DNA of 64,000 nt from Monocercomonoides exilis. Its lineage: Eukaryota; Preaxostyla; Oxymonadida; Polymastigidae. The position numbers were made by a program, and so were the translations under genes. The stretch lies in NCBI GenBank assembly GCA_001643675.2, contig LSRY02000036.1, forward strand, positions 910,001 through 974,000. Reading direction: 5' to 3'. Each line of letters starts with the position of its first letter. Position 1 is the stretch's first letter. Under the pieces are notes generated by a model. The model was not told the origin of the DNA. It made no database searches and worked only from the letters and a program-made list of their open reading frames with translations. Below are positions 45,301 to 58,000 of the stretch, in pieces.

Positions 45301-48297
45301 AAGGATGGCAAGAAGAAGTCGCCAATGTCTGGCAGTGAGACAGGAGCGAGTGACCTGCTCTACACAGACCCAGCCACACGGCAGCGGTCGCGGGTGATGA
45401 GGAAGGCAAAGGAGACGATGATACCACCGGAACTAGAACAGGAAGTGGACTACATCACAAAGAATGCCCAGGCACGTGCATCGAACAAAGGAACGTTCAG
45501 AACACCGCCTTATGCGAATGGGGCAGCGTTTGGGATAGGCGGGGCAGGTGGGGCTGAAATGGGATATGCACGGCAGCCACCTCTGATGCCAGAGAGGCAC
45601 TTTGAAGAATACACACAGATGCAGACACTGCTGGAGCAGCTGCGGCTGAACATGCAGAATCTGCGGAAGGAGAACGCGATGCTCAGAATCGAGGTCACAT
45701 CGTCTGCTGCCCCAACTTCTGCAAAACGAGGATCGAAGAATTCATCAAAGCTCGGTAATTCTTCTTCCTCTTCCTCTTCTTCATCGTCTTCTGTGATGAT
45801 GCTTGGCTCGCAGACAGAGCGTAAACAGCGGAAGATGGGCGCCTCTGCCTCAACAAACAGGCTCCCCTCAGTTGGAATCTCTGATGCTCCATCTGTTTCC
45901 TCATCAACATCGTCACTTGGCTCACAGACAGAGCGGACACTCAACCGCTCAGCCACATCAGCATCAATTGGGATGAATGCCAAGCTCAGACGCCCTTCTT
46001 CATCTTACTCGTCGAGTCGCACGTTTTTGAGGACAGCCAGCGAAAGGAAGCTGCGGACGCCTCTTGGGCAGATGAAGAAGAAGGGGAAGAAAGGAAGGAA
46101 AGAAGGGCTCTTCAGAGAAGAAGAAGGAGGAGCTGCAGGGAATGAGGAGGCAGGAAATGCTGATGAACAGCAACTCACTGAACGCTCAGCAAGCATGCCT
46201 GGCGGTGCTATTTCGCGAACAAACACCATTTCTGCAGGTGAAAAGTCTCCTCATTCAAAAGTCGAAGAGAATGAAGAATTTGGAGGGAACAATGAAATAG
46301 TGTGGAATGGCAATGAACAAGTGGCAGACAGCGCAATTGATGATGGATCGAACTGGGCTGTGTCCAGAACAAGACCAAGAGAGAGCGAGCATCCAATGGC
46401 AATACAGGAAAACAATGAAATGCAGGTGAATGAAAGCAGTGGAGTGGAAGAAACAGAGACACTTCCTGTGATTATGTCTGATGCTGAGTTACCGATCACC
46501 CAAAGCAACTCAATGACAGACACGATGAATGGGAACGACACAGACATATTTGTGCAGGAGGCAGAGAAGACAGATGATGTGAAGGGCCTGCAGTACATTG
46601 AGATTCCTATAGATGAGATACAAGAAGAATCGAGCTCTGAGAATGTGTGGGGCGTGCCTGAAGAACACGACATGCCAACGATACAAAGTGACAGCAACCT
46701 TGAGCAAGCAAGCAGAGCTGGGTATGAAGAAGGAGGAGAAAGAGAAAGAGAAAGAGAAAGAGAAGAAGTGGAAGGAGAAGTGGAGGAAGGCACAATGTTT
46801 AGTGTGCAAGAAAGCGAGGCAGCAGAACAGAATGCAATCGGAATCCAAGCACTGACAGACCAAATAAGCGAAGAGACAATCAGAGAAGTGGACGAAGAAG
46901 AGGAAAGAGAGCATTCAGAGTCGCACTTCCTTGACACAGACACCAAACAGACATCACTGGGCAGCACAATCGCATCAATTGAACCAGAACTCAAGCTGCC
47001 GCTGATGAGCCAAATGGGAATGGCCTTTGAAGACTTGGAGGAAGTCGACGAGGAACTTGAGAATGTGTGTGAGAATGTCACATCTCCACACAGCACATCT
47101 GCTGCTGCCCTTCCGTCGCAGATGCTGCCGTCTTCCTCGTCTGCGCTGCTTCCTTCCACAACTGCCCGTTCTTCGGCTTCTCTTCAGCCTTCGCTGAATC
47201 CTCCGCCTCTGCTCCTTCCACCTGCTGGCTCGATGGCTGCTTCGACTGACTTTAAGCCACAGCTGCTTCAAATTCCTGGGCTGGAGATGGACGGAGCACC
47301 TGCCTCTTTCGTTGCCTCCACATCGACTACACCAACATACTCATCTTCAACTGGCTCATCTTCCTCTTCATCAGCATCTTCATTGCAGCTGCCTGCCAAT
47401 CCTCTTCTATCAACCAGTCCATCTGGATTTACATCTCCCTTCGCGTCATCCAGCTCTTCAAGTGCATCTCTTTCGTCGCTGAATCCACCAGCCATTCCGA
47501 TTGAGCCACCGCTGCCGTCACAGGAGATTGGTGCATCGCTTGCTCCCTTCACTCCGTTTGACATAACAGCTGAGATGATCAAGCAGGCTGCCCCGCAAGA
47601 GCAGGAGAGGCTGAACCAGCTGCTGAGCATCCAGGTGGAGACGCTGTCGATCATCGACCAGATCAAAAAGATGCTGAAGGAGAACAAAGAGCTCCAGCAG
47701 AAGCAGACACAGGCAGCGAGTTTGAGCGAGGAGGAAGAAGAGAATGAGGAAGAAGTGGCAGAAGAGGAGGAAGTGAAGGCAGATAAGGACGAGCCAACTG
47801 AAGCAAACGAGAACGAACAGCCGACAGAGACTGATGAGACCGAGTTTGGGATCAAGTCAGAGATTCTTCCCAGATCAAAAGGGGCAGACGACTTTTTGGC
47901 GCATCCGAAGCGGAAGATTCTGCGGCAGGCGTCTCTTGCATCGATGCCACGCGGCCTGTCGATGTCGCAGCTGGCAGCGCTGTCATCTTCGAGGCGCCCT
48001 CCAACGACAGACGCGGAAAGGAGGTGGAAGAAGGGGAGCGATGCGGTGAACAACCTGATGATGGGGCGGCCTGTGTATCAGATTGAGGTGGTTAAGCCGG
48101 GGGAGGAGCAGACTGGCGGAGAGAAGGGGAAGGAGAAGGAGAACGACAGAGGAATCGCTTCTGACAGGCAGAGGCCGCATGCAAGGCATTTGAGGTCAGA
48201 TTCTGTGTCTTCTATAAAATCGGAGTTGAGCTTTGCGAATGGATCGCTTTCGACTCGGAGCATGATTTCTCAGCGCTTTCACATGAAAAAGAAATGA
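33381..48297 (+). CDS. Giant low-complexity protein with C2-like N-terminus
   Basis: Four exons: 33381-33521, 33620-33743, 33792-41809 and 41950-48297, with introns of 98, 48 and 140 nt (phases 0, 1, 0), encode 4,876 residues. Residues about 33-190 resemble a C2 domain: LNIFRIRISGVNI, FKPRYRRDCFDFIVP, ALFIIMFKNETF and LGAAIISLSGILP. Later ordered islands, for example GRVIVRVRTTDAKSEVLQSH, LVRFVDVRRGYALSIAMRV and FSHLARQLSWLKRVKRG, are separated by very long Ser-, Glu-, Lys- and His-rich stretches. The Glu runs lie near 35190-35270, the Ser runs near 38281-38330. A strong Lys/Glu/Arg coiled coil covers residues about 3510-3750 (44190-44920), and a short coiled coil lies near the C-terminus. 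No membrane helix is clear. A cytoskeletal or basal-body scaffold is possible, but the protein family is not identified. The second large intron was confirmed because both flanking frames stop within it. Confidence 0.75.
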
Positions 48298-49655
48298 TAA
48301 AACGAGAAAACAAAGAAGAAATTCTACTTCTTATTAAATTCTATGAGTCATCAGTTTATGAGAACGAGATGATTCTGCAACACTTATCAAACATTCTTTG
48401 TCTGCATTCACTGAATTCATTCACATCATATTGAGGGGCTTATTTATTGAGATTACCAATCTCATCGTATGTATGCTTGTCTTAATTGCATTTGAGCCAA
48501 TAGATTTGGTGAGACATTGAGATATTTCTCCAACCTCTCAGCCAAATATTCTTCATCAATTTCTTCTCAGTTTTTGATTTTTTGATTCTGAAATGCTTCA
48601 ATCGAAGCCCAACTTTTCATTCATTTCTCTGATAGCATTTTCTTTTGTGTGTTTGGGCGTCTCTATTTGTTGACAATTTGTTTAGCATTCCACATATGTA
48701 GCATTTTTTTTTATTGTTATTTTTGTTGTTTATGTCTTCTGTTTGTTTTTGAAGACTATCTTAATTTCATTCAAAACATTGAAGCTTTTTGTGTGGGCTT
48801 TATGTTTTTACGTCAGTTAGCTTTCATAGCAATCTGATTATTATTTAGTGAACTGCTCCTAATTTTGCTCTTCTTAAACATTGTGAATTTTTTTATAAGT
48901 AGAACAAATACTTTTCTTTCGCTTTTATGCTCTCTTACAATTTTTGTTATGCACATTTCATTCAGTTGTTTGATTATGTTCTTACATCTTTTTATACAAA
49001 GTTTTTGTTTGTTTTTTTGTTTATTTATATATCTGAGCCAGTTAAGGTGCCTACTTCATTTTCCATACATTATTACCAGAACTTTATTGTTATTGCTTTT
49101 TTGTTTAATTTCATTTGCATTCCACAATTTTTTGTGCTGCTTTGAGTGTTCAACAATGCAATACCAAATCAACTGTTTCTGATTGAGTTGAGTGTGTCTC
49201 TTGTTAGCTTCAGAAAAATAACAGCATAATCCTTAAGAATAGTTTCTTTTCGAATGATTGGTGCAAAACAATGTCAGATGAGGAGGGAAAAAAAAAGTTG
49301 TTTAATTGAAGAAATTATAAAAGTGAAAATTGTGAAGGGAAAATTATTTCATTATATTAACAGTACTCAGTTTGTTGATGTGCAAGACACATTGCCTATC
49401 ATAAACAACAACAGAAACAAACAAAAATTAAAATGTAGCGCAGAATAGAAGGAAGAAATTCAGCAAAACATAGTCTGAAATTATAAGTTTTGTGGTTTAA
49501 AAGGCATGTGTGGCACATAATTTGCACACGCAAATTGCTTTAGATTTCTCGCAAACACAACAAAGTGTTGCTCTTTTCACAATTCTTTTCACCAAAAATA
49601 AATACATGAATAAATAAAGCAATAAAAGGCAGGAATAAGCTCTTTGCGAAGTTCT
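48298..49655. other. Intergenic, T-rich, no gene recognised
   Basis: This is the space between two convergent genes (the giant protein and the MBOAT gene). 48640-49180 is very T-rich with Phe/Leu/Ile-rich open frames on the plus strand that look composition-driven. 49254-49448 is open but without features. No RNA gene or repeat was seen. Confidence 0.55.
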
Positions 49656-51826
49656 CTAAAGCTCCTTGGAATTCTTTTCCTTTCTCTGCTTTTTGCCTTT
49701 TATCGTTTTCATCACCATCAGAACTGGAATCACAACTGCAATCACTTTCAGTCCCCACCAATCCACCACACGATTTATTTGGAGCACATCTGGCCAGATA
49801 AGAACCTGCAAAAGGATAGAAAAATCATTAAATTAAATTAAAATATTATTTAATTCTTTTTCTTTTTTTTTAAAGAACAACAAAAATACACACAGCAAAT
49901 GTCGAAGCAGCATAGTTGAACAGAAGTCCTGTCCACATCCAGTCGAAGATGCCTCTGAGCACATCAAACAGACCCGTCTTCTCATTTTTGGCTTCTGTTG
50001 CAGTGGATGTTTGAGCGGGTGTAGCAAGCGAAGGGGCAGATGTCATCGAGGGGGAATACATGGGCGATGGAGAAGAAGACGGCAGAAGGGGAGAAGGTGT
50101 CGCAGCATCAGCATCCTTCTCCTTCTTCTTCGCTTCCAGTTCTTTGAGCTCCTTTTCTGTCTCCTTGATTCCGTAGAGGAGAGGTCTCTTCTCGTTTTTG
50201 ATGGGGAACATGGAGAAGTAGAGGCGGTCGATCACGTTGATGAGGAAGAGGATCGAAAAGTGGAGGGAATATGCCAAGTACCACCCGTGCCACACAGCAG
50301 ACACAATGAATGTCGTGTACTGCATGAAGGGATGAAGCTGGCCGGTCTTCTTGTCTGTCGGCCCACGGACATAAATGTCTGTGTGAATTGAAGAGGGAGG
50401 AGGGAAGAGGCAGTGGCAGGGAAACAAGAAATATAAAATGGATGTGCAAAATGATACAAAGCAAAAAGGAGGGGAAAATAATAAAAGAAAGAAAGAAAAA
50501 TAATTCTTTAATTATGCACAATTTTGAGATAAAAAGCAAACAGTATTTCAGGAATCTTTGGGTGCCGCAGTTCCAATCAGCAATGAAAACACGAGGTCTT
50601 CGAGCAGTTTCGAGACGGAAGATGAAGCAGTTGATGGCGCCTTCCCAGCTGTGCCCGTCAAAGCCAGCACCAGCCAAGATCATTGCTGCGTTAGTAAGAC
50701 TCCATGCAGCATAATACCTTCACAGATGAAGAAAAAAAATAAGAAGAGAAAGAAATGGATCAATAAAAATAACAAAAGTTGTTTTTTAAAAAAATAAAAT
50801 AAATAATTCTCTGTAAGCATTTTTTTTAAAAAAAAAAAAAAGAATAGACAAGGCATTTTGATGAATTTTTCAAACTTCAATCTCGTCCATTCCATGGATA
50901 TGTGAATAATCAGGATCTTTTTGATTAGCGGTTTTTGGATGAATTTTTCATCATAAATGAAGGACGTATCTGTTGGTTTCACAAAATAGACCATGCATAT
51001 AATGCCCAATATCAACTGTTCGAAAAATAGTTTATAACGAGATTTCAATGGAGAAGTGGTACGCTCAACGCTGGATATGTACATTGAATACTCAGCCGAC
51101 GGACCATAAGAAATTGATATTGGAAAGAATATCCAACTAAACCGTGTTAAAGTCAAGTGTATAAAATAAAGCTTTGAAAAAATAAAATTCCAAACGAAAT
51201 AAATTTGAAAAATGATGGACATTCATTAATCGCCACTCGTCTTTGGTGAGATGTTCGAAGCACTGGTTTTTCTGGTGGCACTCCTCCATTTTTTTTTATT
51301 GACTCTGATTGTCGGTGCCCATCAAATAGATTCCAAGCCAAAGATGTACACTTTTGCACAGCAATCATAAGAGGTCCGGTAATATCCATTTGCCAAACTC
51401 CATATGCCGTCTTATAATAATATCCAAAAGTTGTCAAAAGATACACCATGTTAAAGGCAAAGACTACTAATGGATGACGTTGACCAAATCCACATGCTAT
51501 GATGATATAAGAAGGTATTACAAGTCCGAGAAATGCGAGAGTGGAATATGTTCCATAAGAAAACAGAAGCATAAACACTCCAGAAACGAGACTTGAAAAG
51601 TGCCTTTGAGCTCCTGCCTTTAAGTGGGGCCAAATAAATGCAAAAATAAAGGTAAAAGTGAAGCCTATCATCACAAAATACACGTTGTACACAAAACTAT
51701 ATTTAAATTTTTTTATTCACAGAAAATCAAACTGACAAATGATTTCGTTATATCTGATGAAAATCCAGTATACGCCTTCACTGGAGCAATAAGTTGATCG
51801 ACTGCTTCGGATATTGGATCGTACAT
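49656..51826 (-). CDS. MBOAT-family membrane O-acyltransferase
   Basis: Six exons: 51826-51774, 51696-51196, 51136-50876, 50717-50542, 50378-49894 and 49805-49656, with introns of 59-163 nt, encode 541 residues. MBOAT enzymes move acyl chains from acyl-CoA to a lipid or protein hydroxyl in the ER membrane. Visible motifs are WQMDITGPLMIAVQK, FPISISYGPSAEYSMYI, DWNCGTQRFLKYY (conserved Asn321) and FIVSAVWHGWYLAY (catalytic His361). Many membrane helices flank them. The lysophospholipid acyltransferase branch (LPCAT/MBOAT1-2-5 type) fits best because of the DITG and YGPSAEY motifs; the substrate is inferred. An extra Ala/Ser/Pro/Lys-rich loop (about residues 395-450) is unusual and low-complexity. 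The basic C-tail (KGKKQRKEKNSKEL) may be an ER-retention-type end. Convergent with the giant gene. Confidence 0.9.
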
Positions 51827-52388
51827 GCTATCTATATTCTTTTCTTAAACAATAGATTTTTATGAAAAGAAATCCAATAAAGGTTTAGACACTAATTTCA
51901 AAAAATAAAAGATAATTCGTTTTCATTGATTATACTAAACATTTTCATTTAATAATTGTATGAAAGCAAATGATTGGATTCAATAGACAATTTTTTTGAA
52001 CATTTCGACATATGATGCAATTCATTAATGATTTAATTTGTTTTTTGTTAAAAAATCAATAAAAAGCAAAGAAAACTTTTTAGAGTTTAAACAACTGAAA
52101 TTCAACAAGAAAGTTATATTTGAAGTTTCGTCAAAATTTTCAAAAAATCCTGAAGTTGTATTGTTTTGCTTTCTTGTTTTTAAATTTTTAAATTGCATCA
52201 AGCAATAAATTCCACTTTTGCAATTGATGCGACATTTTAATAAATTAGACAACAATTTTTGCTTCGATAGGAATCATTTACAACAAAAGCAAAAGCTGCA
52301 ATGAAATTTTTGGTTCAAAAAGAGATTACGAGCAGATTTTAGTGAAATAAACAAATTACTTCTCAAGTTGCGAGTTTTCATTACTAAG

Positions 52389-53112
52389 TCAGGGGCTGGG
52401 ATCTGTAAAACTCCAATCCGACTCGGAAGGATCATCTGAAGCTAACATTGAATAGCGAAAATCATTTGAAGGTTTAATCTAGAAAATAAACAATGTTGAT
52501 AATCAATAAAATGTTTGCATGAATATGTTTAAATAAAGAAAAACTTTTTCTTTTGATTTACTAAGCATATTTAAAATGTCTGTGCAGGCTCGGAAAATAT
52601 TCGAATTTATTTTTTTCCCTTCTAAAAAATGGAATAAAAATCATAATTACTCTGCATTATGGAAGGAAGAAAATCTTACTTAGTGTTTGGCTCCAACCAT
52701 CTTTATATAAAGAGCTGAGACAAATATGTCCATTTGAATATATATGCTTTCAAGAATGAAAAATTAGTCAATGTATAGAATCTTGAAAACCTTGTGAACT
52801 GGGATCAAAGGCGGAACAAATGTAACCAACGGTGCTCTTTGAGGATAATCTGGGAAAAATCGAAATTTTAAATCAAAGATTTCTCCTTCGTACAAAGAAT
52901 TTTTTGGCCCAGCAAGTTTTAAATACAGTCTTTTAAATAAATATTGCAATATATTCATTGTTATAACAGACATACGGATTAAAAATAGTTATTGATTTCG
53001 GAATTATTATTCCTGTATTTTCCATCTTGCTAATTTCTTTCAGTTCTCTTGATATTTTACCAATTGTTAAAGGAGGAAGAATAGGAACAGGAAGAGGTGT
53101 GCGAGGAAGCAT
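52389..53112 (-). CDS. UBE2W: Ubiquitin-conjugating enzyme E2, UBE2W-like
   Basis: Five exons: 53112-52976, 52929-52791, 52746-52680, 52588-52545 and 52478-52389, with introns of 44-91 nt, encode 158 residues. E2 enzymes carry ubiquitin as a thioester on a Cys. The UBC fold is seen in RELKEI, LKLAGPKNSLYEGEIFDLKF, FPDYPQRAPLVTFVPP and IYSNGHICLSSLYKDGWSQTL with active-site Cys101. YSNGHICLS and the later ILNMLSKSKEK match the UBE2W branch, which in animals ubiquitinates protein N-termini. The third acceptor (52589) is the least certain, and the segment around it is a few residues shorter than in animal UBE2W. The acidic C-terminus (SDDPSESDWSFTDPSP) differs from the Trp-rich tail of animal UBE2W. 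Very short introns of 44 and 46 nt. Confidence 0.82.
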
Positions 53113-53558
53113 CTTTAAAGGACAAATATTAAATTAATAATGACAAAAAAATAATTCTCTTTAAGAAAATAGTTGAACTAAAAATCAAAGAAAATAGAAT
53201 AGGATTTTATTAAAATAAATTATGGTTTTTGATGATTTAAAAAACAAGTTTTTTACAGGAAACTTTAACAATAAATATCATTTCAAATATTTAATACTTT
53301 GGTTTATTTGTTTTCTTATTTGTATAAGTTGAAGTATTGGAAATAATTTCAAAATGAGAAATCCGTTTAATATTCATTCACGAAAAATAACATAAATAAC
53401 AAGGTTAAAAAAAATCACATTTTTAAAATCAATAACACAATGATGAAGAATATTTGAACGCATAAATCTTGCATTATCACTCTTTTTAATTATTTATAAA
53501 TTGAAAATGCGCTTTTTTCAAAAAATTGGACAATTCTCTTTAAAACAGTCTTTCTTCT

Positions 53559-53623
<65 letters not shown>

Positions 53624-53919
53624 TACAGTAATTATTGTTATTGTTATTGTTATTGTCATTGTTATTATTTACATTATGTTAATCTATTTTTTGTTGTGTG
53701 TCGAATCATTTGTTTGTTTCATCAATTCATGTTTGTTGATTCATTCATCTCTGAAATAATTCAATGAATTCTCTGTGTACGCATTTAATAAGTGTTTTTT
53801 TTAAAAAAAAATGATAATAATAAATCAATCATCAAACTTTTCAGTATTTATCCCATTTTTAATGAAATAAATTGGAAATTTTTTTATCTTTTCAAAATTT
53901 TCTTTTCGAATCTGAGAAA
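53113..53919. other. Intergenic between divergent genes
   Basis: This AT-rich spacer holds the promoters of the E2 (minus) and the 166-residue protein (plus), but no motif is recognisable. It contains a tetranucleotide/poly-T tract described separately. Confidence 0.6.
53559..53670. repeat. ATTT microsatellite, poly-T, then ATTGTT repeats
   Basis: (ATTT)n from about 53559 to 53591 runs into about 34 T residues (to 53622). After a short gap there are imperfect ATTGTT units to about 53670. Simple-sequence slippage tract. Confidence 0.9.
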
Positions 53920-54659
53920 ATGACATCGAATGTCATTATAAGCACAAATTTCTATTCTGAAGATGTTGAAAAGATCAATGAAAACTTCAAGAGTTCTTCA
54001 AACGATTTATCTTTTGTATGAACTATTTTTTGCTTCACCGTCGGATAATTAACTTTTCGGTGCTATATTTTAGTGCTACAAAAAAAGCACTTATGATGAT
54101 CAGTATCTGGAAAGTCTTATAGAAGCTTGCCTTTCATTTATGGATTCTGAAGCTCCTCTGTTTCCAGTTGCTGGAAAGAAGACAATTTCACAAAAATATG
54201 GGGAAACAATCAAAAAATGGAGTGTGCTTTTCATTCATTCTTTTATGTGCTCTTTCTAAATTTTATTTCATTTTTTTGACTTTATTGTTATTTGTATTAT
54301 TTGGTTTTTAGAAGAAGAAATTATGAAACCGCAACCCTCATTCTGCTTTCTTTTTAAATTGAAAACGAAAAAAGTCTTCAACATATACTTAGATTTGAAA
54401 ACAGATGATGAAAAGCGTCCTGACTTGAAACAAGTTTGATCTTCTCTTTGCAGATAACTTTTTTATTATATATAATCTATGTTGTCTGTAAAAACACAAT
54501 TATTTTTGGACTCTTTTTTTTCAGGTTGTTTTATTACTTGTTCAGCACTTTTTACAGCAAAAGCCAGAATTTAAAGCAAACAGCTTGTCGCTACAATTTC
54601 CATCTCAAGTTCTTGGATATGCCTTGCCAAGTGTTTTCGGAGAGCAGACATTAACTTGA
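53920..54659 (+). CDS. Hypothetical protein, 166 residues
   Basis: Four exons: 53920-54015, 54074-54221, 54312-54433 and 54525-54659, with introns of 58, 90 and 91 nt and consistent phases. The protein is soluble, mixed alpha/beta in appearance (KKVFNIYLDLKTDD, QVVLLLVQHFLQQKP) and ends LGYALPSVFGEQTLT. No signal peptide, membrane helix or repeats. No known family recognised. The regular exon phases and absence of low complexity suggest a conserved small protein, but its role cannot be named. It lies head-to-head with the E2 gene and 350 bp upstream of the large membrane protein. Confidence 0.75.
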
Positions 54660-55008
54660 TTTCACACAAGTTCAGTTATGGACTAAGAATTGTTTTTAAC
54701 TATCTCAAACAAGTGTTTTTCCAGAAGATATTATGTTCAAAAAAAAGATTGAATTGCTTTTTACCACATTTTTTAAGTTTTCAAATAACTACTGTTTTGA
54801 GTTGATGTTTTTGTTTTTTATATATCAATTGTGGAATAAATTTTTTTATAAAAAACATTTATCTTTTCACATTTTTCGAAAATGTTTGTTTTTCAAAAAC
54901 AAGTGAGAATTTTTGCTTTAGTTATATTATGGGAGTGCTGTTTGATTTGATCGAAAAAAGTATTATTTCGTCCCGTGATTAACTTGTGCATAAAAGAGTT
55001 TTGTCTTA

Positions 55009-58000
55009 ATGAGTCAAAGAGATGATGACCAACGTTCAGTGAGCAGATCCGTTTCATCTGACTCCTCAACTGCAAATTCAATGGCAGTTGTGAAGTTTGA
55101 TGGAATCGATCATGCGTTATTTTCCTTGTTGTATACACTTCACCGGGTTTGATATCTTATTGTTGCCACTTGTTTATTGGAATATACTAAATTGATTGAA
55201 TTTTTAGGAACCAAGATTTCCCCAGATTTATTGGATTATTTGCATATTATTCACCATTATTCAATGTGTCGGGCTTTCTGTTTATTTTAACAAATGGCCT
55301 TTGGCAGAATCGTTTCGCCGAGGGGTTATTGAATTTTTTGGGTATTTTGTTATTTCTTTACGTTCATTATGCATAACTCTTTTATTTGATAGATATCTAA
55401 ATTTTTCGATTTCATGGACAAATTCAGTATTTTCCCTTGTGATGACAATTATTTGCTCAGTATTTGTGCTATGTTCCGTAATTAGTGTAGTTTTATCTTC
55501 AATCTTAAATAAAAGAGAAAACAGCAAATTCGCATGGGTTTCATCAGTTGCGAATTATTTAACAACTCTTGTGTCGTTTCTGTTTTACTTGCCTTGCTTG
55601 AACACATTTGCAGGAAACTTTTTATGTGTTGGAACGGGCAAGGATTTTGCAGAAATGGATTGCGAAAGAGCGGAAAGAATGGCTATGACAATTATATCTG
55701 CATTTTTAGCGTTAATATTGATCGTTTACGGATTTGTAGTTCGGCTATTTCTATTCCAGCAAAATACCAAAAAAGGAGATATATTTGCTTGTCAAACCGG
55801 AATATACAATACACTTGTTTTGGTACTAACATCAGTTATGACAATTATTTCAGTGTTTTTGAGTGGAACACCAATCGTTATACCAATAGTTGGGTTTGCA
55901 AATTTGAAAAAATAAACAGAAAAACATTAGAAATGTGTTAATTAATGAATATCATTATTCAAAGTCATCATTTTTTAAATTTTTTTAATACAATAAAATT
56001 TTTTTGAATCAATAATTCGTTTTTTGCTTTTTTATTTTTTTTTTATAGCGCTGTGTGCTCGTTCATATTATTTATAGTATCCTTCTTTGTCCAGCCGTTT
56101 TTCCATCCGTCTGGAAATGCTCTGTGGAGTGCCAGTTGGGCATTGACTTTTTGGATGTTTGTGATGGGCATAGTCGCTGAAGTTATCGACACCGAAGTCA
56201 CCTGGCACAATGTCGTATTCTGGATTGTGTGTGCCTTAGGAGCATTGGGCGTCCCAGCACTGTTTGGCCTGTTGTGCATGAAGCGAGCGAAGTCGATGTG
56301 GGCGATGCGGCCAGGCGAGAGCATCCCAATTGTTCGTGGCAACAAAGAGCAGATGATGGTTCTGTCTTCCATGATGCCCCAGCAGGTGTCCAACCCAACA
56401 ACATCGTCTGCTCCAACCACCATCAGCGTTTCCAATCCACCAATCTCTGGCTCATCAAACTATCTTTTTGGAAGCAACACAGCTAGCCAGCCAACTCCAG
56501 CACCCAACCCGCTCAGTGCGTATGGTGCAGTTGTAATAACTCCAAGCTCAATCGCTGGATCATCTACGTCGTCTACCCAACAGTCTTCAGCAATAGCACA
56601 GCCTCTGATTCCTACGGCATCTGGCACAGGAACTGGACCATCTCAAGGTCAGTCACAGCCGCAGTCACTTTTGCTGCCTCCCACATCGTCCTCTTCCGGC
56701 ACAGGAGCAGCATCACACAATTCCTCATCGAATACACTACCAACTGTAGCTACACCACAGCCTCTAATTACCCTTCCTCAAACATCATCAGCATCCAGCT
56801 CCTCAAACTTGGCGCCATCTGCAAGAAGTGAATCACCTCTTAATCCACGACCAAGCACCGGAAAGGAAGAAGAAACTTCCGCTTTGCACATTGCGACTCC
56901 TTCTTCTGCATCAGCATCCGTTTCAGCCTCGGCGTCTTCTTCGTCAATTGGCACTGCATCAAATGCTCACTCAGGTGCAGCTGGCATTTCTGGTGCCTCA
57001 TACAACATGAATGGAATGCCTCGTGTTTCAGCCGGAACAACGCTATTGGATCCAATGAACAACACACCCCGCACAACACCAGCAACAACACCTTCTTCCG
57101 CTGGTGTGCAAAAGACATCTCTGTTCAGCAGCTGTGCATCGTCAGTTACACCAAGACAGCCTGGACAGCAGATTCAATCGCCTTTGCTGCTCAGCAGCTC
57201 GACTCCTTCATCTGCTGGGTCGTCATTCTCAACCATCGGCCAGCCAGCCTATCCGATGTCCACTCTCAACTTCCAGGGCGCCCCTGCCTCATCTGCCTCG
57301 CTCATATCGCCAAAGTCCTCTCGTTCGACTGTGCAGGGAATGGGACAAAGCGGATCTCATCTGTCGAATGTGGGATCCAATGTCCGACCGAGCTCTCCAT
57401 CAGCAGCAAAGCCACTTCTGCCACCAAAGAAGCTGCCAAAGTATACTTCAGTATCACAGATACAATATGCTATCCGCTATTTGTCTGACCGAAAGCTGAG
57501 AAAGAACCAGAATACGATTACACTTGCAGAGACACTCCTGAACATTGGGCAGAAGAAGTTTGGGATGTCATCTGGAATGTGGATGACAGTAGCACTGTTC
57601 CATCTGTCGCACACACAAAACCAGATGAAGATGGGTGATGCACTCAGAACATGCAGACAGTGCATTCCAAATGTGATTGAACGCTGGTTGATCTTTGCCT
57701 TGTTGCACGACATGGAACGAAAGTCCTCCAAGAACATGTCCAGCGGCGGAGCTAACTCGCTCAGTGCGACATTCAGACTGGACTTTGAAAAGGCTCAGAA
57801 GGCACACGCTGTGTCTAGAGCGTATCTGCAGCAGGCGTATCTGATGCTAGCAAAGCAGCATTTGGATCTGGAGAGGATTATGATCTTCATGGACAAGGCA
57901 ATTGAGAATGAGGAGGAATCAAGGGAGATTCTGTCGAAGCTGCTGAAGCAGTATCCGCAGTCAACGCAGGTGCTGAGAGAGATGGGAGCACTTCTGAGAG

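Noticed and set aside
34084-48263. Numerous antisense frames of 60-300 residues across the giant gene
   Set aside because: Purine-rich, stop-poor coding sequence leaves the other frames open by chance. They lack starts, splice logic and protein-like composition.
48640-49180. Phe/Leu-rich open frames resembling membrane helices
   Set aside because: T-rich intergenic DNA reads as hydrophobic residues in any frame; no start context or splice pattern.
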